Source: Nitrospinota bacterium (lineage in GTDB: Bacteria > JADFOP01). From it: a stretch of DNA of 64,000 nt. The stretch's first letter is position 1. Every line of letters begins with the position of its first letter. The translations under genes were made by a program, and so were the position numbers. Under the pieces are notes generated by a model, which worked only from the letters and a program-made list of their open reading frames with translations, ran no database searches and was not told the DNA's origin. Below are positions 27,901-37,338 of this stretch, piece after piece. Location: NCBI GenBank assembly GCA_022562795.1, contig JADFOP010000006.1:1-64000 (forward strand), read 5' to 3'.

Positions 27901-28788
27901 TTAGGCCCTAGGATGAAAACGGTCATAGAGGGTGCGAACCCTTTCTTTAAGCACGTGGGTGTAAATCTCAGTAGTTGCGATGTTTGCGTGGCCCAACATC
28001 TCCTGGACCGTCCGTAGGTCTGCTCCATGCTCCAGCAGATGAGTGGCGAAGGAGTGACGCAAATGGTGCGGGCTGAGCTCGGGGGAGAGGCCCGCCTGGC
28101 GGGCGTAGGCCTTTAGGCGCTTCCAGAAACCCTGGCGGCTGAGAAGCCGCCCGCGCCGCGATACAAAGCAATGGGGAGATGAGCGACCACGCAGTAGCGC
28201 GCCACGGGCCTCCGATAAATAGCGTCGAAGGGCCTCGGAGGCGTAATCCCCCAAAGGGATGAAGCGCTCCTTCTTGCCCTTTCCGATGGTTCTTACAAAG
28301 TTGCGATCGAGATTGATATCATTGAGGCTTAGCGCCACTAGCTCGCTCACCCGAAGGCCCGTAGCGTACAAAAGCTCCAGCATGGCCAAGTCTCTCAGGC
28401 CCTCCAGGGTTGTCGTATTTGGCTGGTCCAGGAGCCGCCTGACCTCCTCTTCGTGCAGGTAACGGGGAAGCCTCTTTTCCGGCCGCCACGACTCGACCTC
28501 CTCAACCGGATCGTTCACTATTATTCTCTCGCCCACTAAATAACGAAAGAATTGTCTAAGGCTGACCAGATGTCGGGCCAAGGAGCGGCTCGAAAGGCCA
28601 TTGGCCTGGAGGTGACTCAAGTAAAGCACGATTGTGCCTCGGTCAACCAACAACAGATCCTGCATCGTCGAAATATTCTCCGTCTCAAGGAAGCGCGACA
28701 GATCGCGCATATAGCTCTCCACTGTATTTTTCGCCAGGTAGCGCTCCACTACCATATACTGAACATATTGATCTATGAGGCTATCCAT
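27901..28788 (-). CDS. xerD: Tyrosine recombinase XerD-type
   Basis: 295 residues, the XerC/XerD length. SAM-like N-terminal domain (about 4-90) and the catalytic set Arg146 (TGLRVSEL), Lys170 (GKGKKERFIPLG), His241 and Arg244 (HHLRHSFATH), His267 (LGHANI), and nucleophile Tyr276 (TEIYTHV). It resolves chromosome dimers at dif. No integron or phage context is present, so a housekeeping role is most likely. XerC versus XerD is a family-level guess, and no dif site was recognised. Confidence 0.9.
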   Translation of the reverse strand: MDSLIDQYVQYMVVERYLAKNTVESYMRDLSRFLETENISTMQDLLLVDRGTIVLYLSHLQANGLSSRSLARHLVSLRQFFRYLVGERIIVNDPVEEVESWRPEKRLPRYLHEEEVRRLLDQPNTTTLEGLRDLAMLELLYATGLRVSELVALSLNDINLDRNFVRTIGKGKKERFIPLGDYASEALRRYLSEARGALLRGRSSPHCFVSRRGRLLSRQGFWKRLKAYARQAGLSPELSPHHLRHSFATHLLEHGADLRTVQEMLGHANIATTEIYTHVLKERVRTLYDRFHPRA

Positions 28789-28845
28789 AGTTAATATCCA
28801 TTCTTAAGAATTATATCATAAGGCCCTATGCTGTAAAGTGAAAAA

Positions 28846-30411
28846 TCAGGTCTTTACATACCTCTCTCGAAAGATCCTGTACAAAAAGGAAAGCTCTTCG
28901 CACTTAAGAGCATAGGAGCATGCGATGTAGACGGCAACGCCAACCAAGATGACCATGGCTAGAGACGATACGCGCTCCACACCACTCGCGGCCTGGGCTA
29001 TCCAGCGGTGAGCCATCCAGGCAGCAGAGAGACCCATGACGGCGGAAGAGGCAGTCAGCTTCAATGTGGAGGCAAGAATGCGCTGCCCCCCAAGGCGTCC
29101 AACTCGCCTTTTGAAGATGATCAGAAGGGCGAAGACGTTGAACAGCGAAGCCAGAGAGGTCGCAAGGGCCAGGCCTCCGTGCTTCAGGGGACCCATGAGC
29201 AGAAGGCTCAGCACGATGTTCAAGCCCACTGCGCATACCCCAATCTTCATAGGGGTGGTCGTATCCTCCATGGAATAGAAGGCGGGTACGATAACCTTGA
29301 CTCCGGCAAAAGCGCACAGACCTATGGCGTAGAAGAGTAGCGCGAACGCAGAGCCCTGAGTCGAGGCGGCAGTGAACTGGCCACGCTCGAAGAGAGTCTG
29401 CACGATGGGGTGGCGCAGAATAATCAGTCCCACCGTGGCTGGAATGGTGATGAAGAGAACCAGACGGATGGCGAAGCTCAGTGTTTCGACAAATCGCTCC
29501 ATTTCACGTCGGGCTGCCTGGGCAGAAAGGGTCGGCAGCACGGCAATGCCCATAGCGATGCCAAAGACACCGAGAGGGAACTGGACCAGCCGGTTTCCAT
29601 AGTAAAGGTATGAGACGCTCCCCTCGGCCAACAGGCTGGCCAGTAGTGTGTCCACCACGAGGTTAATTTGCATGGCCGCGAGGCCCAGAATCGTCGGCAG
29701 CAAGAGTCGGCTTACCCGCACGACGCCGGGATGAATAAGTTTCTTCGGCCTGGCGGGACGAAAGCCTCGCGACGCCAAGGCCGGCACTTGCACGAGCATC
29801 TGGAGCGCCCCTCCCACCACCACACCGTAGGCCAAACCCATCACCGGCGGGTCGAGCACAGGACACAGGGTAAAAATCGAGGTGATGACAGCGATGTTAA
29901 ATAGTGCCGGACCAATGGCCGGAGTGAAGAAATGTTGGAGGGAGTTCAGGATGCCCATCTGGAGGGCCGCCATCCCCATGAAGAGGGCGAATGGAAACAT
30001 CACGCGGGTGAGCGAGACGGTGAGCCCGAACTTCACCAGGGTTCGAAAACCAGGAGCGATTACAGCGACCAGCCACCATGTGCCCAGCATCCCCGCCAGC
30101 ACGATGGAAGTAAGGATAGCCGCCACAATCCACGTGGCGCTCTGGGCCATAGCCCACGCCTCGTCCTTCTCTCCTTTCTCCCAGTAGCCGGTGAAGACCG
30201 GGATGAATGAGGCCGCCAAAGTCCCCTCGCCCATAAATCGCCGAAGCAGGTTGGGGATCCTAAGAGCAACAAAGAAGGCGTCGGCGGCCATTCCCGATCC
30301 GAAGAGCTGGGCGATGAAGATATCCCGTGCGAAACCAAGCAACCTGCTTATCATTGTGGCTCCGCCGACCACTCCTGCGGCGGTGGCCACTTGCCGCTCG
30401 GGAGTCGTCAC
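28846..30411 (-). CDS. murJ: Lipid II flippase MurJ
   Basis: 521 residues and about 14 membrane helices. It opens with AAGVVGGATMISRLLGFARDI and the MurJ signature ADAFFVALRIPNLLRRFMGEGTLAASFIPVF. It moves lipid II across the inner membrane for peptidoglycan synthesis. A TTG at 30459 would extend the frame, but the GTG at 30411 has GGGGAGG 5-6 bases upstream and gives the normal MurJ length. It is the first gene of the leftward run ending at the lapA-like gene and diverges from rpsT. Confidence 0.94.
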   Translation of the reverse strand: MTTPERQVATAAGVVGGATMISRLLGFARDIFIAQLFGSGMAADAFFVALRIPNLLRRFMGEGTLAASFIPVFTGYWEKGEKDEAWAMAQSATWIVAAILTSIVLAGMLGTWWLVAVIAPGFRTLVKFGLTVSLTRVMFPFALFMGMAALQMGILNSLQHFFTPAIGPALFNIAVITSIFTLCPVLDPPVMGLAYGVVVGGALQMLVQVPALASRGFRPARPKKLIHPGVVRVSRLLLPTILGLAAMQINLVVDTLLASLLAEGSVSYLYYGNRLVQFPLGVFGIAMGIAVLPTLSAQAARREMERFVETLSFAIRLVLFITIPATVGLIILRHPIVQTLFERGQFTAASTQGSAFALLFYAIGLCAFAGVKVIVPAFYSMEDTTTPMKIGVCAVGLNIVLSLLLMGPLKHGGLALATSLASLFNVFALLIIFKRRVGRLGGQRILASTLKLTASSAVMGLSAAWMAHRWIAQAASGVERVSSLAMVILVGVAVYIACSYALKCEELSFLYRIFRERYVKT

Positions 30412-30513
30412 GAGCGCCTCCCCTCCTTGCCCCTGGATAGAAAAATCGGTTGACTCCAACGGAGACGTATGTTAGAAGTCCTATCGCTGCAGAAGTCGTA
30501 AGGAGGACCCACC

Positions 30514-30795
30514 GTGGCCGTAGTACATAAATCGACCATCAAGCGGGCCAGGCAGAATTTGAAGAGGCGTGCTCGCAACCAGCGAGTCATTTCACGGATG
30601 AAGACTGAGTCCAAGAAAGTTTTGGAAGCCGTCAAGGCAGGAGACCCGGAGGGAGCCCGAGCCGCTCTCAATGTCGCCGTACCAGTCATCGCCAAAGCGG
30701 CCGGCAAGGGAATGCTCCACCGTCGAACGGCGAGCCGAAAAGTCAGCCGCCTCACAAAGAGAGTTAACGAGCTAGAAACCAAGAGCGCCACTTAG
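30514..30795 (+). CDS. rpsT: 30S ribosomal protein S20
   Basis: 93 residues, basic and helical: HKSTIKRARQNLKRRARNQ at the start and HRRTASRKVSRL near the end are typical S20. The start is GTG at 30514 with a strong AAGGAGG 7 bases upstream. It is a single rightward gene in a long leftward block; the promoter should lie in the 102-base gap to murJ, where TTGACT (30450-30455) with TTAGAA 16 bases further on is only a weak candidate. Its TAG overlaps the holA TAA tail to tail (4 bases). Confidence 0.95.
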   Translation: MAVVHKSTIKRARQNLKRRARNQRVISRMKTESKKVLEAVKAGDPEGARAALNVAVPVIAKAAGKGMLHRRTASRKVSRLTKRVNELETKSAT

Positions 30796-31940
30796 CCCTC
30801 GACCATTTCTTCCTTCCCTGAAGCGCAGAGGTCCATAACGAGGGTCTCGAGCGCCCGCCTATCACTCGTCCCACCGCCCTTCAGCTCCTCGTCAGCCTGA
30901 AGCAGCCGGTGCAAGCCGCGAGAGAGGCTCGCTTCCGAGAACCGCCCCGCCGTCTCGCGAAGCTCCCTCAGCCGTTGCCCGTGCCACCTCGAAAGCTCCT
31001 TGACGGGGTTCTTCACGGTCAGGTTATAGGTCTCCAGGTCGGACAGGCCTTTTGCGAGACTATCCTTCACCAACCAGATCCTACGGACCTGCCAGGCCAG
31101 CGTGCCTAGGATGGGAAGAGGCTGGAGGGGCCCCTGCCCGTCGCCGACGCTCAACAACGTCTCCAAAAGATTAAGGGCGGCCTCCACGTCTTGACGACCG
31201 ATCGCATCGGTAAGCTCAAAGACGCTCCGCTCCCGCCTGCCTACCACCAGCCGCTCAATAACCTCCACCGTTACATCCGAGCCTTCTGAGCCATACTCGG
31301 CCAGCTTATCAAGCTCGCGGGCGAGGCGCTGCAAATCGGGGCCGACCTCTTCCACCAAATAAGCGGCCCCCTCCCGGGAGAGGTTGCATCCAAGATCGCC
31401 GGCCCGCTCCCGCACCCACCGGGTTGCCGCATCATGGCTGTAAGTTTTGCACTCGACGAACGCCCCCATGGCTCGGAAACGCCGGACGATGGGCAGGCGG
31501 CCATCTACATTCCTGCCGACGAAAATTAGGTGAGTCGTGGGGTTTGGGTTTTCTAGATATTCCAAGAGACTCTGGCGGCACGCCTCAAGCTGGCCACCGG
31601 CTTCTGTCTCTTCCAAGGACTTCTCTTCGCCGGGCTCCTCCGACGAGGCGGCCCTCCGTGGTGGGCTGAAGAGGCCTTGCCAGGCTTCAACCCGCCGAAC
31701 GACGACGAGGCGCCGAGAGCCGAACAAGGGAATGGTTCGGGCCTCGTCCAAGACCTCCTCAACTTCCACCTGGTCGGCGTAGAGCCTGACAAGGCCGAAC
31801 TCCCGCTCCTCTGGGGGCAGGAGGCTCTCGAGAAGGGCCCGTAAGGCCTCCTCCGCCAGATAGGTATCGGGGCCGGAGACTAAGTAAGCGGGGCGGTGAG
31901 TCCCAGCCTTTAGCTCACGCCCAAGTTGTGCGACATCCAT
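30792..31940 (-). CDS. holA: DNA polymerase III delta subunit
   Basis: 382 residues. The AAA+-like N-terminus PAYLVSGPDTYLAEEALRALLES, the mid-segment HLIFVGRNVDGR, and GPDLQRLARELDKLAEYG match HolA, which opens the beta clamp within the clamp loader. A Glu/Pro-rich insertion at about 95-125 (AASSEEPGEEKSLEETEAGG) is longer than in E. coli. It follows the lptE-like gene by 9 bases; leuS, lptE and holA form a common gene order. Confidence 0.92.
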   Translation of the reverse strand: MDVAQLGRELKAGTHRPAYLVSGPDTYLAEEALRALLESLLPPEEREFGLVRLYADQVEVEEVLDEARTIPLFGSRRLVVVRRVEAWQGLFSPPRRAASSEEPGEEKSLEETEAGGQLEACRQSLLEYLENPNPTTHLIFVGRNVDGRLPIVRRFRAMGAFVECKTYSHDAATRWVRERAGDLGCNLSREGAAYLVEEVGPDLQRLARELDKLAEYGSEGSDVTVEVIERLVVGRRERSVFELTDAIGRQDVEAALNLLETLLSVGDGQGPLQPLPILGTLAWQVRRIWLVKDSLAKGLSDLETYNLTVKNPVKELSRWHGQRLRELRETAGRFSEASLSRGLHRLLQADEELKGGGTSDRRALETLVMDLCASGKEEMVEG

Positions 31941-31949
31941 GGGTTGAGC

Positions 31950-32483
31950 CTAAAATCTCTCTAAAACGAGGTTCAAAAGCTGGCCTGCCAATTCCTCGGC
32001 CGCCACCTGACGGCTGGCCACCTTGGCCGCCTCCCGCGAGACGATGGCCGAGGAGACGGCGAACTCCTCGCGGGCAGAGAAGCTCTGGTCGAGGAGAACC
32101 TTATCCTTGACGAGGTCCTTGAAGGAAACGTGAACGCCTATGACCACTCGGTACTGGGTGACTCGATCAAAAGAGTCGAATGCCACCGGGTCCAGGAAGT
32201 AGTTCTCTAGCTTGCCTTCCAACAGGGCTGTCGCCTCGGCTCTGCCAACCACTTTCAGGCGGCCGTCTCGTATGAACTCTCGGCGGATGGCGCTGGTGAT
32301 CTCTTTTTCGATCTCCGGCTCGAGAGTATGATTGGCAAAGATAGGGATGGCGACGGAGGTGATGTGAGCAGGGAGCCCGCCGGAACCTCTTCCCACGACT
32401 CCATAACCACAGCCGTTGAGAAGGGTTGCTGCCAGTACTATCCCTAGGAGAATGGAGCTTCCTGCAGGCCGCTGAGACCTCAT
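31950..32483 (-). CDS. lptE: LPS-assembly lipoprotein LptE-like
   Basis: 177 residues. Lipobox LLNGC (Cys25), then [21 protein letters not shown] and [21 protein letters not shown], the usual LptE layout. The protein sits at the outer membrane as the plug of the LptD channel. It is encoded between leuS and holA, as in many Gram-negatives; the leuS stop overlaps its start by 4 bases (ATGA). lptD is not in the window. Confidence 0.88.
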   Translation of the reverse strand: MRSQRPAGSSILLGIVLAATLLNGCGYGVVGRGSGGLPAHITSVAIPIFANHTLEPEIEKEITSAIRREFIRDGRLKVVGRAEATALLEGKLENYFLDPVAFDSFDRVTQYRVVIGVHVSFKDLVKDKVLLDQSFSAREEFAVSSAIVSREAAKVASRQVAAEELAGQLLNLVLERF

Positions 32484-34978
32484 CCCACAACTATATTGGC
32501 TAGCCGGTCCGGGACCACGACCACCTTCTTGAGCTTCTTGCCGGCGATCCAGGGCTGAACCTTCGTATCGGCCAGGGCGGCGGCCTCTATCTCCTCGGAA
32601 GGAGTGCCGGCTGGCAGGTTGATTCGGCTCCGGAGCTTGCCGTTGACCTGCACCACGATGAGGACTTCCTCAGCCCGAACGAGCGCCGCATCGTAATTAG
32701 GCCATGCGGCCTGGGACACATCGCCTTGGGCGAGGCGCTCCCACAGCTCCGACATCGCGTGCGGCGCGAAGGGGGTGAACAGGAGGACAAGGGACGTAAT
32801 CGTCTCCTTTAGCACCATCAGGGAGCGCTCGTCGGTCAGATCGAAGGTAGTCTTGTAGCAGGTGTTGACCAGCTCCATCAAGGACGCGATTGCCGTATTG
32901 AAGCGGAAACGCCCCTGTATGTCATCGGTGACTTTCCTAATCGTCCGGTGGGTGGCTCTTCGGAGCGCATCTAAGGGTTCTGGCAAATCGACTAGGCGTT
33001 CGTCCTCAACCTCTACGGAGGAGACCGCCTCGGCATGTTCGGTGACAAAGCGCCAGACCCGCAGGAGAAACCGGTGCGCCCCGGCGACACCGGCGTCGTT
33101 CCATTCAAGCTCCTTCTCCGGAGGAGAGGCGAATAGGATAAAGAGCCTACAGGTGTCGGCCCCATAGCGGGCGACGATTTCATCGGGGGAGACGGTGTTG
33201 CCACGGGACTTGCTCATGACCGCTCCGTCTTTAGTCACCATGCCCTGGGAGAGCAGGCGGGCGAAGGGCTCGTCGGTATCAATCAGCCCCAGGTCGCGCA
33301 GCACTCTGGTGTAGAAACGCGCATAGAGCAGATGGAGGACGGCGTGTTCGATCCCGCCGATGTACTGGTCCACGGACATCCAGTATCGGGCCGCCTCATG
33401 GTCAAAGGGCCCGTCGGAGAACTGCGGGGAGGTGTAGCGCAGGAAATACCAGGAAGAATCGACGAAGGTGTCCATCGTGTCCGTCTCACGTTGGGCCGCT
33501 TCCCCGCAGGACGGACAGGCGACGTTTAGGAACGTCTCCAGATTGTTCAAGGGCGATATGCCGGTGAGGGCGCTTTCCAACTCCAGGGGCAGGATGACAG
33601 GGAGGTCCTTTTCGGGGACCGGCACGGTCCCGCAGGCGTCGCAGTATATGATGGGAATGGGGGTGCCCCAGTAACGCTGGCGCGAGATGCCCCAGTCGCG
33701 CAGGCGGTAGGTGATGGCTTTGTGCCCGATGCCCGCCTCCTCGAAGTGATCGGCGATGGCCTCGCAAGCCTGGGGGCTATCCATTCCGCTGAAGGGCCCG
33801 CAATTGACCAGAACCCCTTCGTGCACGTACGCCTCAGTCATGGTCGCCTCGTCGAGGCCACCCTCCGGGGGGTTGATGACGACACGAACGTGGATGTCGT
33901 TCTGGCGGGCGAACTCGAGGTCGCGCTGATCGTGAGCGGGGACCGCCATAATGGCCCCTGTACCGTAGTCCATCAGAACGAAGCTGGCAATCCAGATGGG
34001 GATTTTCTCCTTGGTCATTGGGTTGAGAGCGTAGCGGCCCGTGAATAAGCCCCGCTTCTCCCCAGTCTCGGCGACGCGGAGGATGCGGTCCTCCTTGGCG
34101 CACTCAGCTATGAACTCCAGAGCTTCCCGTTCCCGGTCGGAGCCGGCAATAATCTGGCGGCTCAAGGGGTGTTCAGGGGCAAGGACCATGAAGGTGGCGC
34201 CGTAGACGGTATCCTGACGCGTCGTGTAGACTCGAATCGCCTCCGTACCGTTACAAGCCTCGAGCAGGGGAAAGTCAATCTCCGCGCCATAAGACTTCCC
34301 GATCCAGTTGCGCTGCATGGTGAGGACGCGCTCGGGCCAACCCTCCCTGAGGTCCTCCAACCCTCCCAGAAGCTCCTCGGCGTAGTCCGTAATCTTGAAG
34401 AACCACTGGTCCAATTCCCGAAATGTGACCTCGCTATCGCATCGCCAGCACCTTCCCGCCTCGACCTGCTCGTTGGCCAGGACGGTCTTGCATCGGTCAC
34501 ACCAGTTGACCGTCGAAAGCCTCTTGTATGCCAAGCCCATCTCATACATCTTGAGGAAAATCCACTGGTTCCAGCGATAGTAGGTCGGATCGCAGGTTGC
34601 CACCTCCCTGTCCCAATCGTAGGACAACCCGAGGGCCTTGAGCTGGCGCCGCATCGTCGAGATGTTCTCTTGCGTCCAGGTGTTGGGGTGAATCCCACGC
34701 TCGATGGCCGCGTTCTCGGCGGGCAGGCCGAAGGCGTCCCACCCCATCGGGTGGAGCACTGTATAGCCCTTCATCATGAGGTATCGGGCCAGGACGTCGC
34801 CTATAACGTAGTTGCGGGCGTGGCCCATGTGAATCTCGCCCGAGGGGTAGGGAAACATCTCCAAGACGTAATACTTCGGCTTGGAGGAATCCTCCTCAGT
34901 CTTGAAGCGCTGGGCCTCTTCCCAGCAGGCCTGCCACTTCGCCTCGATTGATTTTGCAATGTAGCGGTTGTCAGTCAT
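32480..34978 (-). CDS. leuS: Leucyl-tRNA synthetase
   Basis: 832 residues from the ATG at 34978, which matches the family start ([16 protein letters not shown]); an in-frame ATG at 35038 would add 20 residues that do not look like LeuRS, though no strong ribosome site is visible for either. HMGH (50-53), the CP1 editing domain with [20 protein letters not shown], and the VMSKSRGN form of KMSKS are present. A zinc-type Cys cluster occurs in [15 protein letters not shown]. It charges tRNA-Leu and edits mischarged tRNA. Confidence 0.96.
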   Translation of the reverse strand: MTDNRYIAKSIEAKWQACWEEAQRFKTEEDSSKPKYYVLEMFPYPSGEIHMGHARNYVIGDVLARYLMMKGYTVLHPMGWDAFGLPAENAAIERGIHPNTWTQENISTMRRQLKALGLSYDWDREVATCDPTYYRWNQWIFLKMYEMGLAYKRLSTVNWCDRCKTVLANEQVEAGRCWRCDSEVTFRELDQWFFKITDYAEELLGGLEDLREGWPERVLTMQRNWIGKSYGAEIDFPLLEACNGTEAIRVYTTRQDTVYGATFMVLAPEHPLSRQIIAGSDREREALEFIAECAKEDRILRVAETGEKRGLFTGRYALNPMTKEKIPIWIASFVLMDYGTGAIMAVPAHDQRDLEFARQNDIHVRVVINPPEGGLDEATMTEAYVHEGVLVNCGPFSGMDSPQACEAIADHFEEAGIGHKAITYRLRDWGISRQRYWGTPIPIIYCDACGTVPVPEKDLPVILPLELESALTGISPLNNLETFLNVACPSCGEAAQRETDTMDTFVDSSWYFLRYTSPQFSDGPFDHEAARYWMSVDQYIGGIEHAVLHLLYARFYTRVLRDLGLIDTDEPFARLLSQGMVTKDGAVMSKSRGNTVSPDEIVARYGADTCRLFILFASPPEKELEWNDAGVAGAHRFLLRVWRFVTEHAEAVSSVEVEDERLVDLPEPLDALRRATHRTIRKVTDDIQGRFRFNTAIASLMELVNTCYKTTFDLTDERSLMVLKETITSLVLLFTPFAPHAMSELWERLAQGDVSQAAWPNYDAALVRAEEVLIVVQVNGKLRSRINLPAGTPSEEIEAAALADTKVQPWIAGKKLKKVVVVPDRLANIVVG

Positions 34979-35125
34979 GGCCCGCGACGGGCTATTGAGG
35001 AATATGGGGAGACCGCCTGCAGACGCGCTACCCATCATCCCATCAGGGAATTAACAACGGTGGGGTCTCGCTGGTCGCCCCGTTCAATACCACACTTGCG
35101 ACGAGCTTGGCAACCCCGACGGAAC

Positions 35126-35860
35126 CTAAAGGCCGTGGCTCAGCCTCTTAGCGAAGGCGGGCGGAAGGCCGGCCTTGAGAATCTTTTCCCCGGCCGTCTC
35201 GATATCGTAATCCACCCGATGCAGCTCAAGGGCGCCCGCAGCGTGGTCGTAGACCGCATAGGCTGCCCTCGGGTCTCCGTCGCGAGGCTGGCCCACGCTG
35301 CCAACATTGATTATGTAGCGGTAGCCGATTTTCATCCGCAGCCGGTCAAAGTGAACGCCGGCCATCTCCCCGTTGGGGTTCTGCGCGAATGCGGTGGGGC
35401 AGTGAGTATGGCCCACGAAACAACACCTGGTGGTGAAGGCCGCAAACTCATCCAGCGCATCGGCCGGGTCAAATAGGTATTCCCAGGCCTCGGGCATGCT
35501 AGGTGTAGCGTGGACTAACGTCGCCCCTTCCCCAAAGAGGGTCATGGTCAACGGCAGAGCTTCGAGGTATGGGATATGATCTTTTTCAAGCATCCGGGCG
35601 GTCCATTGAATCGCCTTGCGGGCAAAGGGGTTGAAAGATGAGACATCGGTCAGGCCGACGGCGCCGCGGTCGTGGTTGCCCGCCACAACCACCTCTGCCG
35701 TTTCTCGAATCCTATCACAGCAGGGGTTTGGGTCGGCTCCATAGCCAACAATATCACCGAGGCAAACAACCCGGTCGACCGACTCATCGGAGAGGTGCTC
35801 GAGGACGGCCTCAAGGGCTTCGAGGTTGGCATGGACGTCAGCGAGGATGGCGATCCTCAC
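35126..35860 (-). CDS. Calcineurin-like metallophosphoesterase (YfcE/MJ0936-like)
   Basis: 244 residues. Metal-binding motifs in order: DVHANLEA (7-14), GDIVGYG, GNHD, and GHTHCPT with a later NVGSVGQPRD. This group includes small phosphodiesterases with broad activity on c-NMPs or bis-pNPP; the natural substrate is unknown. The GTG start overlaps the preceding stop in a GTGA. It closes the riboflavin/nusB operon and lies 148 bases before the leuS start, on the same strand. Confidence 0.88.
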   Translation of the reverse strand: MRIAILADVHANLEALEAVLEHLSDESVDRVVCLGDIVGYGADPNPCCDRIRETAEVVVAGNHDRGAVGLTDVSSFNPFARKAIQWTARMLEKDHIPYLEALPLTMTLFGEGATLVHATPSMPEAWEYLFDPADALDEFAAFTTRCCFVGHTHCPTAFAQNPNGEMAGVHFDRLRMKIGYRYIINVGSVGQPRDGDPRAAYAVYDHAAGALELHRVDYDIETAGEKILKAGLPPAFAKRLSHGL

Positions 35861-36411
35861 CCCTCGTCCTCCAAAACCAGGTCGAACTCACGACCATACG
35901 TCCCAGCCATGGCCTGTAGCCAGATCGGCGCTTCTCGCACAAGGAGTGCGAAGCTCTCAGGCTCCTCCTCGACTATGCGGATGGCTTCATCCCGCCCGCT
36001 GGCCTGAAGCAGACCCCTCAGCGTCGAGGCCGCCGCATCCTGGTAGGAGATAGCCTCCAGCTCACGCCCCATCACTCCAAGGCTCCAGCCTCCAAACTTT
36101 AGCTTCGCCACGTCAGCCGCCGCCAAGGCAACGGCCTTTTGCAACTTATCAGGGTTCATGGCCGAAGCCGGCCCAAACCCGAACAGCAGCACCCGTTCCG
36201 CCCCCACCCTGTCGGCCCCACCGATCAAGTGCTTCTGGCCAAGCTGCCCCGTGAGGCTCCCATCTAAAACCAATCTCGCAATAGCGCCGTCCAGGCGCCA
36301 GTCGCACCATGCCGTATGGCCCCTGGTGGGGAGCCTGTCGCTGAATAGTGAGAGGAGCAGCAAGGGGGTTAGGAGGTCGGTGAATGGGCGGCGTGCCAGG
36401 ATTAATCGCAC
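35857..36411 (-). CDS. Stand-alone leucyl-aminopeptidase N-terminal (M17_N) domain protein
   Basis: 184 residues. The pattern of the N-terminal, macro-domain-like part of cytosol aminopeptidases is seen: TPLLLLSLFSD, WRLDGAIARLVLDGSLTGQLGQ, then ERVLLFGFGPASAMNPDKL. No catalytic M17 domain follows: the frame ends at 184 residues and no remnant lies next to it. So it is not a peptidase; a ligand-binding role is possible. The start is a GTG with GGAG 8 bases upstream, inside the end of nusB (10-base overlap), and its stop overlaps the phosphoesterase start by 4 bases. Confidence 0.75.
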   Translation of the reverse strand: MRLILARRPFTDLLTPLLLLSLFSDRLPTRGHTAWCDWRLDGAIARLVLDGSLTGQLGQKHLIGGADRVGAERVLLFGFGPASAMNPDKLQKAVALAAADVAKLKFGGWSLGVMGRELEAISYQDAAASTLRGLLQASGRDEAIRIVEEEPESFALLVREAPIWLQAMAGTYGREFDLVLEDEG

Positions 36412-36863
36412 GGAGACGTCTCCTCCTCGACCTCCTTTTCGATACGAGCCCGCAGGGCCTGGTCTAAGATACCATTGACAAAGGCCGCGGAGTCGGCCGT
36501 GGAGAACTTCTTGGCTATCTCGATGGCTTCGTTGACGGTCGCCTTGGGCGGGATGTCGAGCCGGAAGAGGAGCTCGTAGAGTGCGAGCCTAAGGATGCTT
36601 CGGTCCACGGTGCTCATCCGCTCTAGGCTCCAGTGAGTGGACCAGCGGCGAATTTCTGCGTCGATGGCCTCCCGCTCCTTGACCGTCCCCTCGACAAGCT
36701 CCAAACAGAAGGCATCGAGGACGAGAGGCGCGTCGGCTACCGTGCGATACGATTCCAAGAGGTCCGCAATGTTTTGCTCCGTCATGTCCCACTGGTAGAG
36801 GAGTTTGACGGCAACCTCCCGCGATTCGCGTCGGCTGGTGGTGGAATCGGATTCATAGCTCAT
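36402..36863 (-). CDS. nusB: Transcription antitermination protein NusB
   Basis: 153 residues from the ATG at 36863; the frame stays open 30 codons further up, through the end of ribH, but those residues are Arg-rich and unlike NusB. All-helical protein with [14 protein letters not shown]-like opening and [17 protein letters not shown], then [27 protein letters not shown], the NusB signature. It binds boxA RNA with NusE/S10. It overlaps ribH by 11 bases. ribH-nusB is a widespread pair. Confidence 0.94.
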   Translation of the reverse strand: MSYESDSTTSRRESREVAVKLLYQWDMTEQNIADLLESYRTVADAPLVLDAFCLELVEGTVKEREAIDAEIRRWSTHWSLERMSTVDRSILRLALYELLFRLDIPPKATVNEAIEIAKKFSTADSAAFVNGILDQALRARIEKEVEEETSPCD

Positions 36864-37317
36864 CGTTAAGGCTCGCCATCTCAACGGCCGCCATCGCCGC
36901 CTCGAAGCCCTTGTTGTCGGAATTGCCGCCAGCCCGCTCAATTGCCTGCTCAATGTTATCAGTCGTGAGCAGGCCGAAGACTACGGGCATGCTGAACTCC
37001 ATGCTCAATTGGGAAATACCTTTGGCCGCCTCGCCGGCGATGTAGTCAAAGTGAGGCGTCTCACCCCGGATGACCGCTCCAAGACAAATAACCGCATCGA
37101 AGTCGCCGCTGGCGGACAGCCATTTAGCTGCCAGTGGAATCTCGAAGGCGCCGGGCACCCGGACCACGCTTATGTCCTCGTCGGCCACCCCCGTACGCGC
37201 CAGGGCGTCGAGGGCTCCCTCCAAGAGCCGGGAGGTGATGAAATCGTTGAAGCGGCTGACGACGATGCCCATCTTTTTTCCGTCGCCCTTAGGCTTCCCT
37301 TCGATGTATCGCGGCAT
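36853..37317 (-). CDS. ribH: 6,7-dimethyl-8-ribityllumazine synthase
   Basis: 154 residues. [37 protein letters not shown], and [21 protein letters not shown] carry the substrate-binding residues of lumazine synthase, including the phosphate-binding GAVIRGET and the His of HFDYI. It makes lumazine from the RibB product and the RibD product; lumazine then goes to RibE. It starts 21 bases after the ribBA stop. Confidence 0.96.
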   Translation of the reverse strand: MPRYIEGKPKGDGKKMGIVVSRFNDFITSRLLEGALDALARTGVADEDISVVRVPGAFEIPLAAKWLSASGDFDAVICLGAVIRGETPHFDYIAGEAAKGISQLSMEFSMPVVFGLLTTDNIEQAIERAGGNSDNKGFEAAMAAVEMASLNDEL

Positions 37318-37338
37318 TGACTAAGCCCCTGCGGTTCT

